Below are positions 9,057-21,797 of a stretch of 64,000 nt of DNA, piece by piece. Below the pieces are notes generated by a model. That model saw only the letters and a program-made list of their open reading frames with translations. It was not told the origin of the DNA and ran no database searches. Source of the stretch: Deinococcus aquaedulcis. GTDB taxonomy: Bacteria; Deinococcota; Deinococci; Deinococcales; Deinococcaceae. The position numbers and the translations under genes were made by a program. The DNA is taken from positions 1-64,000 of the forward strand of contig NZ_JAHRBL010000018.1 in assembly GCF_019693445.1 (NCBI RefSeq), written 5' to 3'. How positions within the stretch are numbered: position 1 is the stretch's first letter; every line of letters starts with the position of its first letter.

Positions 9057-10826
9057 ATGCCGGCCTCGCCCTCCGTTTTGCGCCGCCTGTACGGCCTGCT
9101 CACCCCCTACCGCCGCACGGTGGGCGCCGGGCTGCTGCTGCTGATTGGCAGCGTGGCCGCTGAACTGTACCCGCCGCTGGTCTGGATTCGCGTGGTGGAC
9201 CAGGGCCTGCCCGCCCGGGACTGGACGTTTATCGGGGGGCACCTCGCGCTGCTGGTGGCGGTGTTTGCTGTGCAGCAAGTGCTCTCGGCGTGGCGGGGGC
9301 TGCTGCTGGAACAGGCGGGGCAGCAGTTCACGCTGGACATGCGGCTGGCGCTGTACCGCAAGCTGCAGGGGCAGTCGGCGGCGTATTTCGAGTCGCAGCG
9401 CACGGGCGACCTGATCGCCCGCGTGACGGGGGACGTGGACGCCCTGCAGGATGTGTTGGTGCGCGGCACCGACGCGGTGCTCGCCAACGCCCTGCGCCTG
9501 ATTGGGGTGGTGGCGATCTTTGTGGCCCTGCAGCCGCTGCTGGGGGTGCTGACCACGCTGCCCATGCTGGCGGTGGGGCTCATGCTCTGGCGCTATGGCC
9601 GCACCGTGCAGCCCGCCTACCGCGCCGCCCGCGCCCGCTTGGGCGACCTGAGTGCTCTGGTGGCCGACCGCCTGAGCGGCATCCGGGTGGTGCAGGGTTT
9701 TGCGCGCGAAGGGGCCGAAGCTGCCCGGGTGGAAGCCCTGGGCCGCGTCCTGTACGCCGAGCAGCTGCGGGCCGTGCGGCTGCGTAACCGCGCCTTTCCC
9801 CGCGCCCGGTTCGTGGGCAACCTGGGCAACGTGATCATGCTGGGCGGCGGCGCGTGGCTGATTCTGGCCGGGCAGTTCACCCTGGGTGGGCTGCTGGCCT
9901 ACCGGGGCTACGGGCGCTACTTCTACGGGCCCATTGATGATCTGGTGAACATCGGTGACCTGTTGCAGCGCGCGGCGGCCAGTGGGGGGCGGGTCTTTGA
10001 GGTGCTAGACGCCCCGGTGACCGTGCAGGAACGCCACGGTGCCCGGCCGCTGCCGGAACCCGCGCGGGGGGAGGTGCGCTTTGAAGGCGTGACCTTCGGC
10101 TACGACCCGGCCCGCCCGGTCCTGCGAAACGTCACCCTCACCATTCCGGCCGGGCAGCGCGTGGCCCTTCTGGGCGAATCCGGCGCGGGCAAGAGCACCC
10201 TGCTGGGGCTTCTTACCCGCACCTATGACCCGCAGGAAGGCCGCGTGACTCTGGACGGTATGGACCTGCGTGACCTCACCCTGAACAGTCTGCGCACCTA
10301 CGCGGCTGTGATGGCCCAGGACACCTTCCTCTTTCACGACACGGTGGCGGCCAACGTGCGCTACGCCCGCCCCGATGCCACCGAGGCTGAGGTGCACGCG
10401 GCGCTGCAGGCCGCCCACGCGCTGAACTTTGTCGAGGCCCTGCCCGAAGGCCTGAACACCGTGGTGGGCGAACGTGGGATCAAGCTCTCGGGTGGGCAGC
10501 GCCAGCGCCTGTCCATTGCCCGCACCCTGCTGGCCCGGCCCACCGTGCTGCTGCTGGACGAACCCACCAGCGCCGTGGACGCCCAAAGCGAGGCGCAGGT
10601 GGTGGCGGCCCTGGGGGCGCTGATGCAGGGCCGCACCGCCCTGATCGTGACCCACCGCCTGAGCCTTGCCCGCACCGCCGACCGGGTGGTGGTGGTGCGC
10701 GGCGGGACCATCGTGGAGGACGGGGCCCCAGACGTGCTGCGCCGCCAGGGGGGCGCCTACGCGGCCCTGGAACGGGCGATGGGCGAAGCCGTGGGCCAGG
10801 AAATGCCGGCGCCAGCAGACGATTGA
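9057..10826 (+). CDS. ABC exporter half-transporter (membrane plus ATPase domains)
   Basis: A 589-residue type IV (MsbA-like) ABC transporter. Residues 1-300 hold about six membrane helices, and the C-terminal ATPase has Walker A GESGAGKST (about 373-381), signature LSGGQ (about 478) and Walker B LLLLDEP (about 499). It probably works as a homodimer exporting a lipid, peptide or drug; the substrate cannot be inferred. A TACCCT hexamer ends 8 nt before the ATG, so it has its own promoter although it lies only 51 bp after bioF. Confidence 0.9.
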   Translation: MPASPSVLRRLYGLLTPYRRTVGAGLLLLIGSVAAELYPPLVWIRVVDQGLPARDWTFIGGHLALLVAVFAVQQVLSAWRGLLLEQAGQQFTLDMRLALYRKLQGQSAAYFESQRTGDLIARVTGDVDALQDVLVRGTDAVLANALRLIGVVAIFVALQPLLGVLTTLPMLAVGLMLWRYGRTVQPAYRAARARLGDLSALVADRLSGIRVVQGFAREGAEAARVEALGRVLYAEQLRAVRLRNRAFPRARFVGNLGNVIMLGGGAWLILAGQFTLGGLLAYRGYGRYFYGPIDDLVNIGDLLQRAAASGGRVFEVLDAPVTVQERHGARPLPEPARGEVRFEGVTFGYDPARPVLRNVTLTIPAGQRVALLGESGAGKSTLLGLLTRTYDPQEGRVTLDGMDLRDLTLNSLRTYAAVMAQDTFLFHDTVAANVRYARPDATEAEVHAALQAAHALNFVEALPEGLNTVVGERGIKLSGGQRQRLSIARTLLARPTVLLLDEPTSAVDAQSEAQVVAALGALMQGRTALIVTHRLSLARTADRVVVVRGGTIVEDGAPDVLRRQGGAYAALERAMGEAVGQEMPAPADD

Positions 10827-10837
10827 AGGCACGCTGC

Positions 10838-10869
10838 AAAAAAAGCGCCGGGGGTGGTCGCCCCGGCGC
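10838..10869 (-). terminator. Transketolase terminator
   Basis: A perfect 9-bp stem GCGCCGGGG/CCCCGGCGC with a 7-nt loop, followed on the minus strand by seven Ts. It lies 16 bp past the transketolase stop. The hairpin may also stop plus-strand reading from the ABC gene, though no T-run follows on that side. Confidence 0.88.
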
Positions 10870-10885
10870 CATTGAGCCGCTTGGT

Positions 10886-12856
<1,971 letters not shown>

Positions 12857-12935
12857 GCTGTTCATCCTACCCTGCTCTGGATATGTGTCTTTCGTACACT
12901 TAGAGACAGGACCTTTACACACGCAGGAACAGGCC

Positions 12936-13034
12936 AAAAAAAGCGCCCCACCAGACGCGGGGGGCGGAAAAAGGGCCGAGCTTGAACAGCATCCGTCCTG
13001 GACCACAAGCACACCACGGCGCTTCCATTCCGGT
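12936..13034 (-). ncRNA. Putative small RNA or terminated leader upstream of tkt
   Basis: A consensus sigma-70-type promoter (TTGACA at 13069-13064, 17-nt spacer, TATTCT at 13046-13041) predicts a start near 13034. About 70-90 nt later comes a hairpin with a CGCCCC/GGGGCG stem and seven Ts ending at 12936. The predicted RNA of about 99 nt lies in the 440 bp between tkt and the divergent acetyltransferase. It contains an AUG at 13028 that opens a 37-codon frame running through the hairpin, so a leader peptide is possible. No known RNA family was recognised. Confidence 0.55.
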
Positions 13035-13040
13035 ACAAAC

Positions 13041-13069
13041 AGAATACGGCATGGGCAGAATTTTGTCAA
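13041..13069 (-). promoter_or_regulatory. Strong promoter of the tkt-upstream RNA
   Basis: TTGACA and TATTCT separated by exactly 17 nt on the minus strand, among the closest matches to the sigma-70 consensus in the window. Confidence 0.75.
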
Positions 13070-13300
13070 GGCAATCTGTGAATGTGAGGTGAGTATGAAT
13101 CGGGTTGTATGGCGGCGGGCGCTGTTGAGCTCGGGGTGATGGGGGAGAGGGCTGGCTGCATATACGCTGCCCCGGGGTGGGGAAGGCTGGGGTGGTGGCG
13201 CTGCTTCCCCGGGCATGCCGTGCCCCCTGCCCCGGCACTCCGCCATCTGGCTTAGGGAGCCGATTCGCTTCCGGCCAGGGTGGCCGGGCACCATAGCCCC

Positions 13301-14221
13301 ATGACCCACGCCCTGCACCCCACCGCACACCTCCCCACCCTGCGCCCCTTTCGCCAGGGCGACGCCCCGGCTGTGGCCCGCCTTGTGACTGAGAGCGTGC
13401 GCGGCCACTGGACCTACACCCCAGAGCTGTTCCGGGAAGTCTCGCCGCCCACCCGGCTGGTGGCCGAACAGGACGGCGCAGTGATCGGCACTGCCCGGCT
13501 CGCCCCCTTTGGCCCGGGGGTCCCTGACGCCCTGCGCCTGGATCTGGCCGGGGAAGCGGGCACCTTTACTGCGCTGACCCTGGCCCTGCTGGCCGAGGCG
13601 CAGGGCGGCTTTGCCCGCGTGCTGGGCGTGACCCGCGAGGATTTTGGCGAGCAGATGGCCTTTTTTCAGGCGGCGGGCTTTCGCAATGCGTGGCAGTCGT
13701 GGGGGGCGCACCTGGACCTGACAACTTTTGATCCTGCCCCGTTTGAACCCCTGCAGGAGCGCCTCTTCCTGGCCGGCTACGAGCCCGAGCGCCTGTCCCC
13801 CACGGCCCCGGAAAGCGACTGGGCCGCCGTGTTCGCCCTGCACGAGTTGGGCCTGCGCGACCGGCCCCGCAACCCCACCACCACGCCTGATCCCCTCAGC
13901 CCTGAGCGCCTGCGAGAGACCATCGTGCGGGAAGAAGCCGCCTTTGTGACCCGGCTTGGGGGCGAGATCGTGGCCCTCACCCGCCTGAGCCTGCGCGGCC
14001 CCGAAGTGGATTCCGAGGACACCGTCACCCACCCGGCGCACCGGGGGCGCGGCGTGGCCACCGCCCTGAAGGCCCATGCCCTGGGCTGGGCCAAAGCCGA
14101 AGGCTACACCCACGCCGGCACGGGCGGCACGGTGCTGAACCTGCCCATGCTGCGCGTGAACACCCGCCTGGGCTACCGGGTGGAGCGCATGTGGATCACC
14201 TGGGAAAAGGCGTTGGCCTGA
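13301..14221 (+). CDS. Tandem GNAT-type N-acetyltransferase
   Basis: A 306-residue protein with two GNAT-like halves. The C-terminal half keeps the acetyl-CoA loop ([15 protein letters not shown], about residues 245-260), while the N-terminal half has the fold-like pattern ([22 protein letters not shown]) but a degenerate loop. Such double-GNAT proteins often retain one catalytic half. Substrate unknown. The ATG at 13301 fits the start of the LRPFRQGD homology. It is divergent from tkt and is followed by the promoter-hairpin repeats. Confidence 0.82.
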   Translation: MTHALHPTAHLPTLRPFRQGDAPAVARLVTESVRGHWTYTPELFREVSPPTRLVAEQDGAVIGTARLAPFGPGVPDALRLDLAGEAGTFTALTLALLAEAQGGFARVLGVTREDFGEQMAFFQAAGFRNAWQSWGAHLDLTTFDPAPFEPLQERLFLAGYEPERLSPTAPESDWAAVFALHELGLRDRPRNPTTTPDPLSPERLRETIVREEAAFVTRLGGEIVALTRLSLRGPEVDSEDTVTHPAHRGRGVATALKAHALGWAKAEGYTHAGTGGTVLNLPMLRVNTRLGYRVERMWITWEKALA

Positions 14222-14286
14222 GTGTATAGAGGGCCCGCCCAGACGTGGCTGTTGAGGCGTCTGGGCGGGCGTTTCTCGGGGTGGCT

Positions 14287-14360
14287 GGCTGGGCTTGACC
14301 CGGGCTGCATACCACGCTATCTTGTTTTTATCACCGCCGAAGAAGGCGGCTTTTTTGTTT
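14287..14360 (+). repeat. Promoter-plus-hairpin repeat, copy 1
   Basis: A unit of about 75 bp: TTGACC (14295-14300), 17-nt spacer with GCTGCATACC, TATCTT (14318-14323), then hairpin CCGCC-GAAGAA-GGCGG (14334-14349) and six Ts. Transcription would start about 4 nt before the hairpin. The same unit recurs at 14642 and 14853 in the same orientation. Confidence 0.85.
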
Positions 14361-14641
14361 TGGTGCCCTGCGTGGGGCTGGTGTGGTGGAGAGTCCCTTT
14401 GTCCGGCTGTTGTTCAAGAGGGGCAATAGGGCGGGTAGAGCAGCCGGCCGCAGATGAAGGCGAAGACGTTGGGCGTCGTTCAGCCAGGACCAGGACTTCA
14501 AAAGGCGAGCGTCCGTGAAGCATGCCTTCCCGCTTCAGTCGCAGTGAGGCTGGCGCCCGGTCACCCAACCGCTCCTCCTGCATAGCCTCCTCTCAATCAC
14601 CGCGCAAACCAATGTCCAGCACGATGAAAACAGGCATCGCT

Positions 14642-14717
14642 GGCTGGGCTTGACCCCAGCTGCATACCACGGTATCTTGGTTCTATCACCGCCAAAGAAG
14701 GCGGCTTTTTTATTTTG
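14642..14717 (+). repeat. Promoter-plus-hairpin repeat, copy 2
   Basis: Same unit as copy 1. The -35 TTGACC and -10 TATCTT are kept with a 17-nt spacer, and the hairpin is CCGCC-AAAGAA-GGCGG followed by Ts. Sequence differences fall in the spacer (CCAG for CGGG) and in one loop base, so promoter and stem are conserved while the rest drifts. Confidence 0.85.
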
Positions 14718-14852
14718 ATTGCTGTGGAGTGCCCGACCTGTCTCGGTGAACCCTGGAGTTCGGCTGAGAGGTTCACCGGCCTCAGCTATGCATCAGATTT
14801 GCCTTGCTTCTCCATAGAAAAGACGGCCAGGACGCCCAAAATCGGCCCCAAC

Positions 14853-14928
14853 GGCTGGACTTGACCCGGGCTGCATACCGCGCTATCTTGTTCTTATCAC
14901 CGCCGAAGAAGGCGGCTTTTTTATTTTG
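14853..14928 (+). repeat. Promoter-plus-hairpin repeat, copy 3
   Basis: Third copy: TTGACC, 17-nt spacer, TATCTT, hairpin CCGCC-GAAGAA-GGCGG and six Ts. Its end overlaps the last codons of the minus-strand CxxCH gene. The DNA between copies (about 280 and 135 bp) shows no gene I can support. Confidence 0.85.
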
Positions 14929-15378
14929 TCTTCTTGAGGGGGGCGTACTGGGCCACGCCGCCGGCCTGCTCGAAGGCTGCCGCAAGGTCGGTGACCGGGG
15001 TTTCGGGCTTGCTCTGGGAATCTCCGGGAAGGGTTTTGGCAAAGACCTCTAGGGCGTCCGCGTAGCTGTCGCCGTCGACGTCGGTGTTCGCGGCCAGCAG
15101 CTGGGACAGGGCCTGGGGGAAATTCAGGTGCTGCCCGGCGGCAGCGGCCTCGGCAAAGGTGCGCTGCAGGGCCTGCCCGAACGGGTTCCAGCCTGGCCCG
15201 CCCGCCGGGTCCACGTGGCAGTAGGTGCAGGGCATGACCCGGCGGTCCAGCTGCCACAGGGCGTTGCCTTCCGTCAGGTGCAGCTGCGGTGCAGCCTGGG
15301 TGCGGTACTTGGGCAGGGCCAGGGCGGGGGCAGCCACCACCAGCGCCCCCAGCAGCCCCGCCACCAGGCGCAGCGGGG

Positions 15379-15382
<4 letters not shown>
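14921..15382 (-). CDS. Exported CxxCH protein with EF-hand-like loop
   Basis: A 153-residue product with an N-terminal signal peptide (hydrophobic stretch ending ALALP), a single CTYCH motif (CxxCH) that could bind c-type heme, and a [12 protein letters not shown] calcium-loop-like segment. The ATG overlaps the stop of the DUF1501 gene (ATGA), so it is translationally coupled to it. A periplasmic electron-transfer or calcium-stabilised partner of the DUF1501/DUF1800 pair is inference. Its 3' end runs into a promoter-hairpin repeat, and no separate terminator is visible. Confidence 0.75.
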
Positions 15383-16554
<1,172 letters not shown>

Positions 16555-16667
16555 GGGGGAACCTCGGGTTGTGGGGAGTGGGTTGTCGGGTGTGGGAAAA
16601 GACTGTGGGGGACAGGGCGGTGGGGTTTCGGTGCCCCTGGGGCTCATCGCCCATGGCCCAAACCCCT

Positions 16668-17933
<1,266 letters not shown>

Positions 17934-17975
17934 GGCGGCTCCTTGGCGGGGCAGGATGGGGCAGGGTAGGGGCAA

Positions 17976-18803
17976 CTACAACTTAGAGTCGGCGCGGGCC
18001 GCAAAAGTTCCGGGGGGCGGGTCTGGGCTGGGGGAGGGGCGGCGAGGAGTGACCTGAAAAGGACTGAGCGGCGTCTGGTCGGCGCGGGTGATGCCCGACA
18101 GCGCCGCGCCCAGGGGCCCGGGCGGCAGGTTGCCCACCAGCCACACAAAGCCGCCCGCCACCCGGCGCGAGGCCACCCCGGGCGCCGCCGCCACGTCCCG
18201 GCGCGCCAGCACCAGCGTCAGGGTGTTCAGGCCGTCGGTGAGGGCAATGTCCATGCCCGCTGCCCGGCGGCCCACGCCCGAGGGCACGAAACCTGGGGGC
18301 AGCCGCAGTCCCGGCAGGGCCTGGGCCAGCGCGGCGCGCAGGCCGGTCGGCACGGCGGGCGGGGCCACGTTCTGGCGCACCGGGGCGGCCCCCACCTTCA
18401 CAAAGGCCGCGCGCCGGGCCAGCGCGCCCCCGGCCGAGCGTTCCTCGTAGGCCAGCGGCACGTTCCAGGCGGTGTCCACCCACAGCGACCAGCGCGCCGC
18501 CTGCCCCACCTTGGGGGTGAGGTCGTAGCGGATGACCGCCCGGCCTGCCACCGTGTCGGGGCCCACGCGGGTGGCCGTGAAGTTCTGCGCGATGAGATTG
18601 GGGCGCGCGGGCACCGTGGGCAGCGTGGCGGCGCGGCGGGTGGGTTCGGGGCGCGGCGGAAACAGCACCGTGACCTCGGCCTGCCCGCGCGCGGCCAGGG
18701 TGCGGGCCTGTTTCAGGGCGCCCAGCACCTCAGCCATTTCGGCCTCTGGGCCTGCCGCCTGCGCCGCGCCCAGCAGGGCCAGCCCTAGGGCCAGCAGCCT
18801 CAC
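17976..18803 (-). CDS. RseB/MucB-like exported sigma-regulatory protein
   Basis: A 275-residue product with a signal peptide (LLALGLALLGAAQA) and a domain with the RseB/MucB pattern: VAGRAVIRYDLTPK, then RWSLWVDTAWNVPLAYEE. RseB-type proteins bind the periplasmic part of an anti-sigma factor and shield it from proteolysis. The GTG start overlaps the stop of the small anti-sigma gene upstream, so the three-gene order sigma, anti-sigma, RseB is conserved here. A Pro/Ser/Arg-rich tail ends the protein. Confidence 0.78.
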   Translation of the reverse strand: MRLLALGLALLGAAQAAGPEAEMAEVLGALKQARTLAARGQAEVTVLFPPRPEPTRRAATLPTVPARPNLIAQNFTATRVGPDTVAGRAVIRYDLTPKVGQAARWSLWVDTAWNVPLAYEERSAGGALARRAAFVKVGAAPVRQNVAPPAVPTGLRAALAQALPGLRLPPGFVPSGVGRRAAGMDIALTDGLNTLTLVLARRDVAAAPGVASRRVAGGFVWLVGNLPPGPLGAALSGITRADQTPLSPFQVTPRRPSPSPDPPPGTFAARADSKL

Positions 18804-19069
18804 CAGCCCTCTCCCCAGGCGCTCTGGTAGACGTCGTAGGCGGCGCTGGCGGGCAGGGCGGTGGCGGCGGGGCGCAGCATCAGGGCGCCCGCCACCACGG
18901 CGGCCCCCAGCGCCGCCGAGAGCCAGCCGGCGCGGGTGTGCCGGGCCCGGGCCTGGGTCTGCGCCGCGCGGTGGGCCTCCAGAAAACGCGCGGCGGCAGT
19001 GTGGTCGGCCGGGGTCAGGGTGCGGGCCTGGGCGAACAGCGTGTCCAGTTCAGGGTGGGGGTCGGTCAT
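18800..19069 (-). CDS. Small anti-sigma factor
   Basis: An 89-residue protein with a short acidic cytoplasmic N-terminal region, one membrane helix (about residues 48-66) and a tiny outer tail. Position directly after an ECF sigma gene with overlapping start and stop, plus the single-helix topology, indicates a membrane anti-sigma factor. The cytoplasmic domain is much shorter than the usual zinc-binding anti-sigma domain and has no HxxxCxxC motif. Identification rests mainly on context. Confidence 0.7.
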   Translation of the reverse strand: MTDPHPELDTLFAQARTLTPADHTAAARFLEAHRAAQTQARARHTRAGWLSAALGAAVVAGALMLRPAATALPASAAYDVYQSAWGEGW

Positions 19070-19620
19070 GGGGTCACTCCAGCGGCCGTCAGCCAGTGGC
19101 GCAGGGCGGCGCGGGCCCGGGCAATGCGGCTTTTGACCGTGCCCAGTTCGGCGCCCGTGATCTGGGCAATCTCAGCGTAATCCAGCCCCGAGAGCTCTCG
19201 CAGGGCAATGGCCTCGCGCTGCTCGCGCGGCAGCGTGGCCAGGGCGAGTGAGAGGCGCTCGCGCACCTGCGCCTGCTCGCCCGCGCGGGCCGGGTCGTGG
19301 GGGGCGGCGGGTTCGGGGCCCTCGGCCAGCGGCAGGCTCTGGCGGGCCGCGAGCGCCTTGTGGCAGGCGTTCAGGGTCACGCGGTGCAGCCATGTGCTGA
19401 AGGCGGCGTCATGGCGAAAGCTCTTCAGGTGGCGGTGCATGGCGATAAAGACCTCCTGCACCACGTCGTCGGCGGCGCCCGGGCCCACCGTCACGGCGGC
19501 CAGGCGGTGCACGCCGGGCGCGTGGCGCGTCACCAGCGCCTCAAAGGCCCGCTCGTCGCGCAGGGCCAGGCGCGCCAGTTCGGCGTCTGGAAGGAGGGCG
19601 TAGGGGTCATTCAAGGGCAC
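19066..19620 (-). CDS. ECF-family RNA polymerase sigma factor
   Basis: About 184 residues. Region 2 ([27 protein letters not shown]) and region 4 ([35 protein letters not shown]) are clear. The start is uncertain: GTG at 19620 lies 5 nt from the -10, and TTG at 19614 is the alternative; no in-frame ATG fits. Its promoter has GGAACTT and TCTAA boxes, the pattern that stress-type ECF sigmas recognise, suggesting autoregulation. Anti-sigma and RseB-like genes follow with overlaps. Confidence 0.9.
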   Translation of the reverse strand: MPLNDPYALLPDAELARLALRDERAFEALVTRHAPGVHRLAAVTVGPGAADDVVQEVFIAMHRHLKSFRHDAAFSTWLHRVTLNACHKALAARQSLPLAEGPEPAAPHDPARAGEQAQVRERLSLALATLPREQREAIALRELSGLDYAEIAQITGAELGTVKSRIARARAALRHWLTAAGVTP

Positions 19621-19628
19621 CTCGAATG

Positions 19629-19657
19629 TTAGAGGAGCGTGGGCCCCAAAAAGTTCC
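19629..19657 (-). promoter_or_regulatory. ECF-type promoter of the sigma factor operon
   Basis: GGAACTT (19657-19651), a 17-nt spacer and TCTAA (19633-19629) on the minus strand match the RpoE-like ECF promoter pattern. The predicted start is within a few bases of the GTG. Confidence 0.7.
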
Positions 19658-19704
19658 CCGGGCGTCCACCCGGCCGCGCGGCCCCCCCCGCTACACTGGG
19701 CGCC

Positions 19705-20379
19705 ATGACCGGCCGTTCCCTCTCCCGCTCTGCGGAAGATTACCTGAAGCATCTGTACGTGCTGGGGCAGGCCGGCAAGGTGAACACCCAGGCCCTGGCC
19801 ACCGCGCTGGAGGTGGCCCCCGCCAGCGTGACGGGCATGCTGCGCAAGCTGGCCGAACAGGGACTGGTGTCGCACGCGCCGTACCAGGGCGCGCGCCTGA
19901 CCGCCGAGGGCGAGCGGGTGGCGCTGGAGGTGCTGCGCCACCACCGCCTGCTGGAACTGTTCCTGCACCGCGCGCTGGGCGTGCCGCTGGACGAGGTGCA
20001 CGAGGAAGCCGAGCGCCTGGAACACGCCCTGTCCGAGCGCCTGGAAGCTCGCATTGCCGCGTGGCTGGGCGACCCCACCCACGACCCGCACGGCGACCCT
20101 ATTCCCACGCTGGACGGCGAACTGCCCGCGCAGCCCCAGCGGCGGCTGTCGCAACTGGCCCCTGGCGACCACGCGGCGGTGGCCCGCATTCCCGACGACG
20201 ACGCCGCGCAGCTGCGCGCCCTGATGGCCGCTGGCCTGACCCCGGGCGCCCCGGTGCAGGTGCAGGGTGTGGATACGGCGCTGGGCACCCTGACCGTCTG
20301 GGCCCAGGACCACACCCTGACCCTGGCCCTGGCGGTGGCCGCCCAGATTCATGTGACGTGGCCCGGAGCTGACGGGTGA
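19705..20379 (+). CDS. DtxR/MntR family metal-dependent regulator
   Basis: A 224-residue regulator. The N-terminal winged helix ([37 protein letters not shown]) and the dimerisation/metal domain ([29 protein letters not shown]) are classical DtxR features; the C-terminal part resembles the SH3-like FeoA domain. It should sense manganese or iron. TACACT ends 7 nt before the ATG. It is divergent from the ECF operon and 38 bp upstream of cobS, with which it may be transcribed. Confidence 0.92.
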   Translation: MTGRSLSRSAEDYLKHLYVLGQAGKVNTQALATALEVAPASVTGMLRKLAEQGLVSHAPYQGARLTAEGERVALEVLRHHRLLELFLHRALGVPLDEVHEEAERLEHALSERLEARIAAWLGDPTHDPHGDPIPTLDGELPAQPQRRLSQLAPGDHAAVARIPDDDAAQLRALMAAGLTPGAPVQVQGVDTALGTLTVWAQDHTLTLALAVAAQIHVTWPGADG

Positions 20380-20417
20380 GGGCTGATCGATGAGGGCCGA
20401 ACCGTGAAGGCGAATCA

Positions 20418-21152
20418 GTGAGGCCCCGGGACCGGCTGGCCCGCCAGGGCCGCGCCCTGCACCTGGCCCTGGCCTTTCTCACCACCTTGCCGCTGCCCCA
20501 CGTCACCCGGGTGGAGGAGGGCGACTTTGCGCGGGCCAGCGCCTACTACCCGCTGGCCGGCTACGCGGTGGGCGGCGCCGTGGCCGCGCTGCTGTGGTGG
20601 GGGCCGCCGCTGCCCGCCGGGGTGGTGGGCGCGCTGGGCGTGGGCCTGTGGCTGTGGCTGACCGGCATGCTGCACTTCGACGGGCTGGTGGACAGCGCCG
20701 ACGCCCTGTTTGCCGTCAAGACCCCCGCCCAGCGCCTGGAGATTCTGCGCGACGTGCATGTGGGCGCCTTTGGGCTGGCGACGGGCGCGTTGAGCCTGCT
20801 GCTGCTCTGGAGCCTGCTGTCGGCCCCCCTGCCGCCGTACGCCCCCCTGGTGGCGGCGGTGAGCGCGCGGGCGCTGCTGCTGCTGCCCATGAACGGTTAC
20901 CCGGCCGCCCGCGCCGAGAGTCTGGGGGCGCGCTCGCGCGAGGGGCGGGTCTGGGGCGCGCTGCTGCTGGCGGCCCCCACCCTGCTGCTGCCCGGGGCCT
21001 GGGTGGCGTGGCTGGCCGCCCTGCTGGGCGTGCTGGGCGCGGCGGCCTTTGCGGCGCGGCGCCTGGGCGGCGGCCTCAGCGGCGATGTGTACGGCCTGAT
21101 TGTGGTCACGGCCGAACTGCTGGCCCTGGGCGCCTACGCCTGGGGCCGCTAG
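20418..21152 (+). CDS. cobS: Adenosylcobinamide-GDP ribazoletransferase (cobalamin synthase)
   Basis: A 244-residue integral membrane protein with 6-7 helices. It joins adenosylcobinamide-GDP and alpha-ribazole in the last part of B12 assembly. The acidic family motif [15 protein letters not shown] is at about residues 82-97. Start is GTG, as no ATG fits. It is followed by cobC and cobT, giving the complete lower-ligand attachment set apart from cobU/cobP, which is not in the window. Confidence 0.93.
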   Translation: MRPRDRLARQGRALHLALAFLTTLPLPHVTRVEEGDFARASAYYPLAGYAVGGAVAALLWWGPPLPAGVVGALGVGLWLWLTGMLHFDGLVDSADALFAVKTPAQRLEILRDVHVGAFGLATGALSLLLLWSLLSAPLPPYAPLVAAVSARALLLLPMNGYPAARAESLGARSREGRVWGALLLAAPTLLLPGAWVAWLAALLGVLGAAAFAARRLGGGLSGDVYGLIVVTAELLALGAYAWGR

Positions 21153-21170
21153 GGCAGGGGAGGGAGGGCC

Positions 21171-21797
21171 ATGCTGACCCTGCATCTGGTGCGGCACGCG
21201 CCCACCGCGCCCAATGCCCAGCGGCGCTACCCGTTCTCCCACGAGGACGCGCCGCTGAGCCCCGGTGGCGAGGCCCTGGCCCAGACCCTCTACTGGCTGC
21301 TGGACCTGCCGCCCGGCACCCTGGCCTTCACCTCGCTGGCCCGGCGCGCGCAGCAGACGGCGGCCCTGGCCGGGTTTCCGGAAGCGGTGCCCACCCCGGC
21401 CCTGCACGAAGCCCAGTTCGGTGTGATGGCCGGGCACACCTGGGCCGAGCTGGAAGCCCTCTACGGCGAGGCGCCCCGCACCTGGATTGACGCGCTGGGT
21501 CAGCCGGGCTCGCCCCTGGGCCCCCCGGGCGGCGAGACGGGGGCGGCCTTTCACGCCCGGCTGTCGGCGTGGCTGGAGAGCCTGCCCCCGGCGGGCGAGG
21601 CGGTGGCCTTTACCCACGCCGGGCCACTGCTGGCCCTCTTGCGCCTGACCGTGGGCCTGCGTGCGGCGACTGTCCCCCCCGGCACGGTGGCGACCCTGGC
21701 GCGCGCTGGGGATGATTGGTGGCTGGTGCGCCTGTTGCCTCCGGCCCAGACCCCAGCGCCTGCCCCCTGTGCCACAGTGGGCCGCGATGAACCCTGA
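21171..21797 (+). CDS. cobC: Histidine phosphatase, probable alpha-ribazole phosphatase
   Basis: A 208-residue phosphoglycerate-mutase-like phosphatase. The catalytic RHG-type motif is LVRHAPT (R8, H9) and the second histidine is in FTHAGPL (about residue 147). Its place between cobS and cobT supports dephosphorylation of alpha-ribazole 5'-phosphate; by sequence alone it is only a generic histidine phosphatase. The 3' end overlaps cobT by 11 nt. Confidence 0.82.
   Translation: MLTLHLVRHAPTAPNAQRRYPFSHEDAPLSPGGEALAQTLYWLLDLPPGTLAFTSLARRAQQTAALAGFPEAVPTPALHEAQFGVMAGHTWAELEALYGEAPRTWIDALGQPGSPLGPPGGETGAAFHARLSAWLESLPPAGEAVAFTHAGPLLALLRLTVGLRAATVPPGTVATLARAGDDWWLVRLLPPAQTPAPAPCATVGRDEP

Noticed and set aside
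12936..13034. Identifying the tkt-upstream RNA as SRP RNA, 6S RNA or RNase P RNA
   Set aside because: The conserved SRP GGAAGGAAGCAGCC-type loop is missing, and the length does not suit 6S or RNase P.
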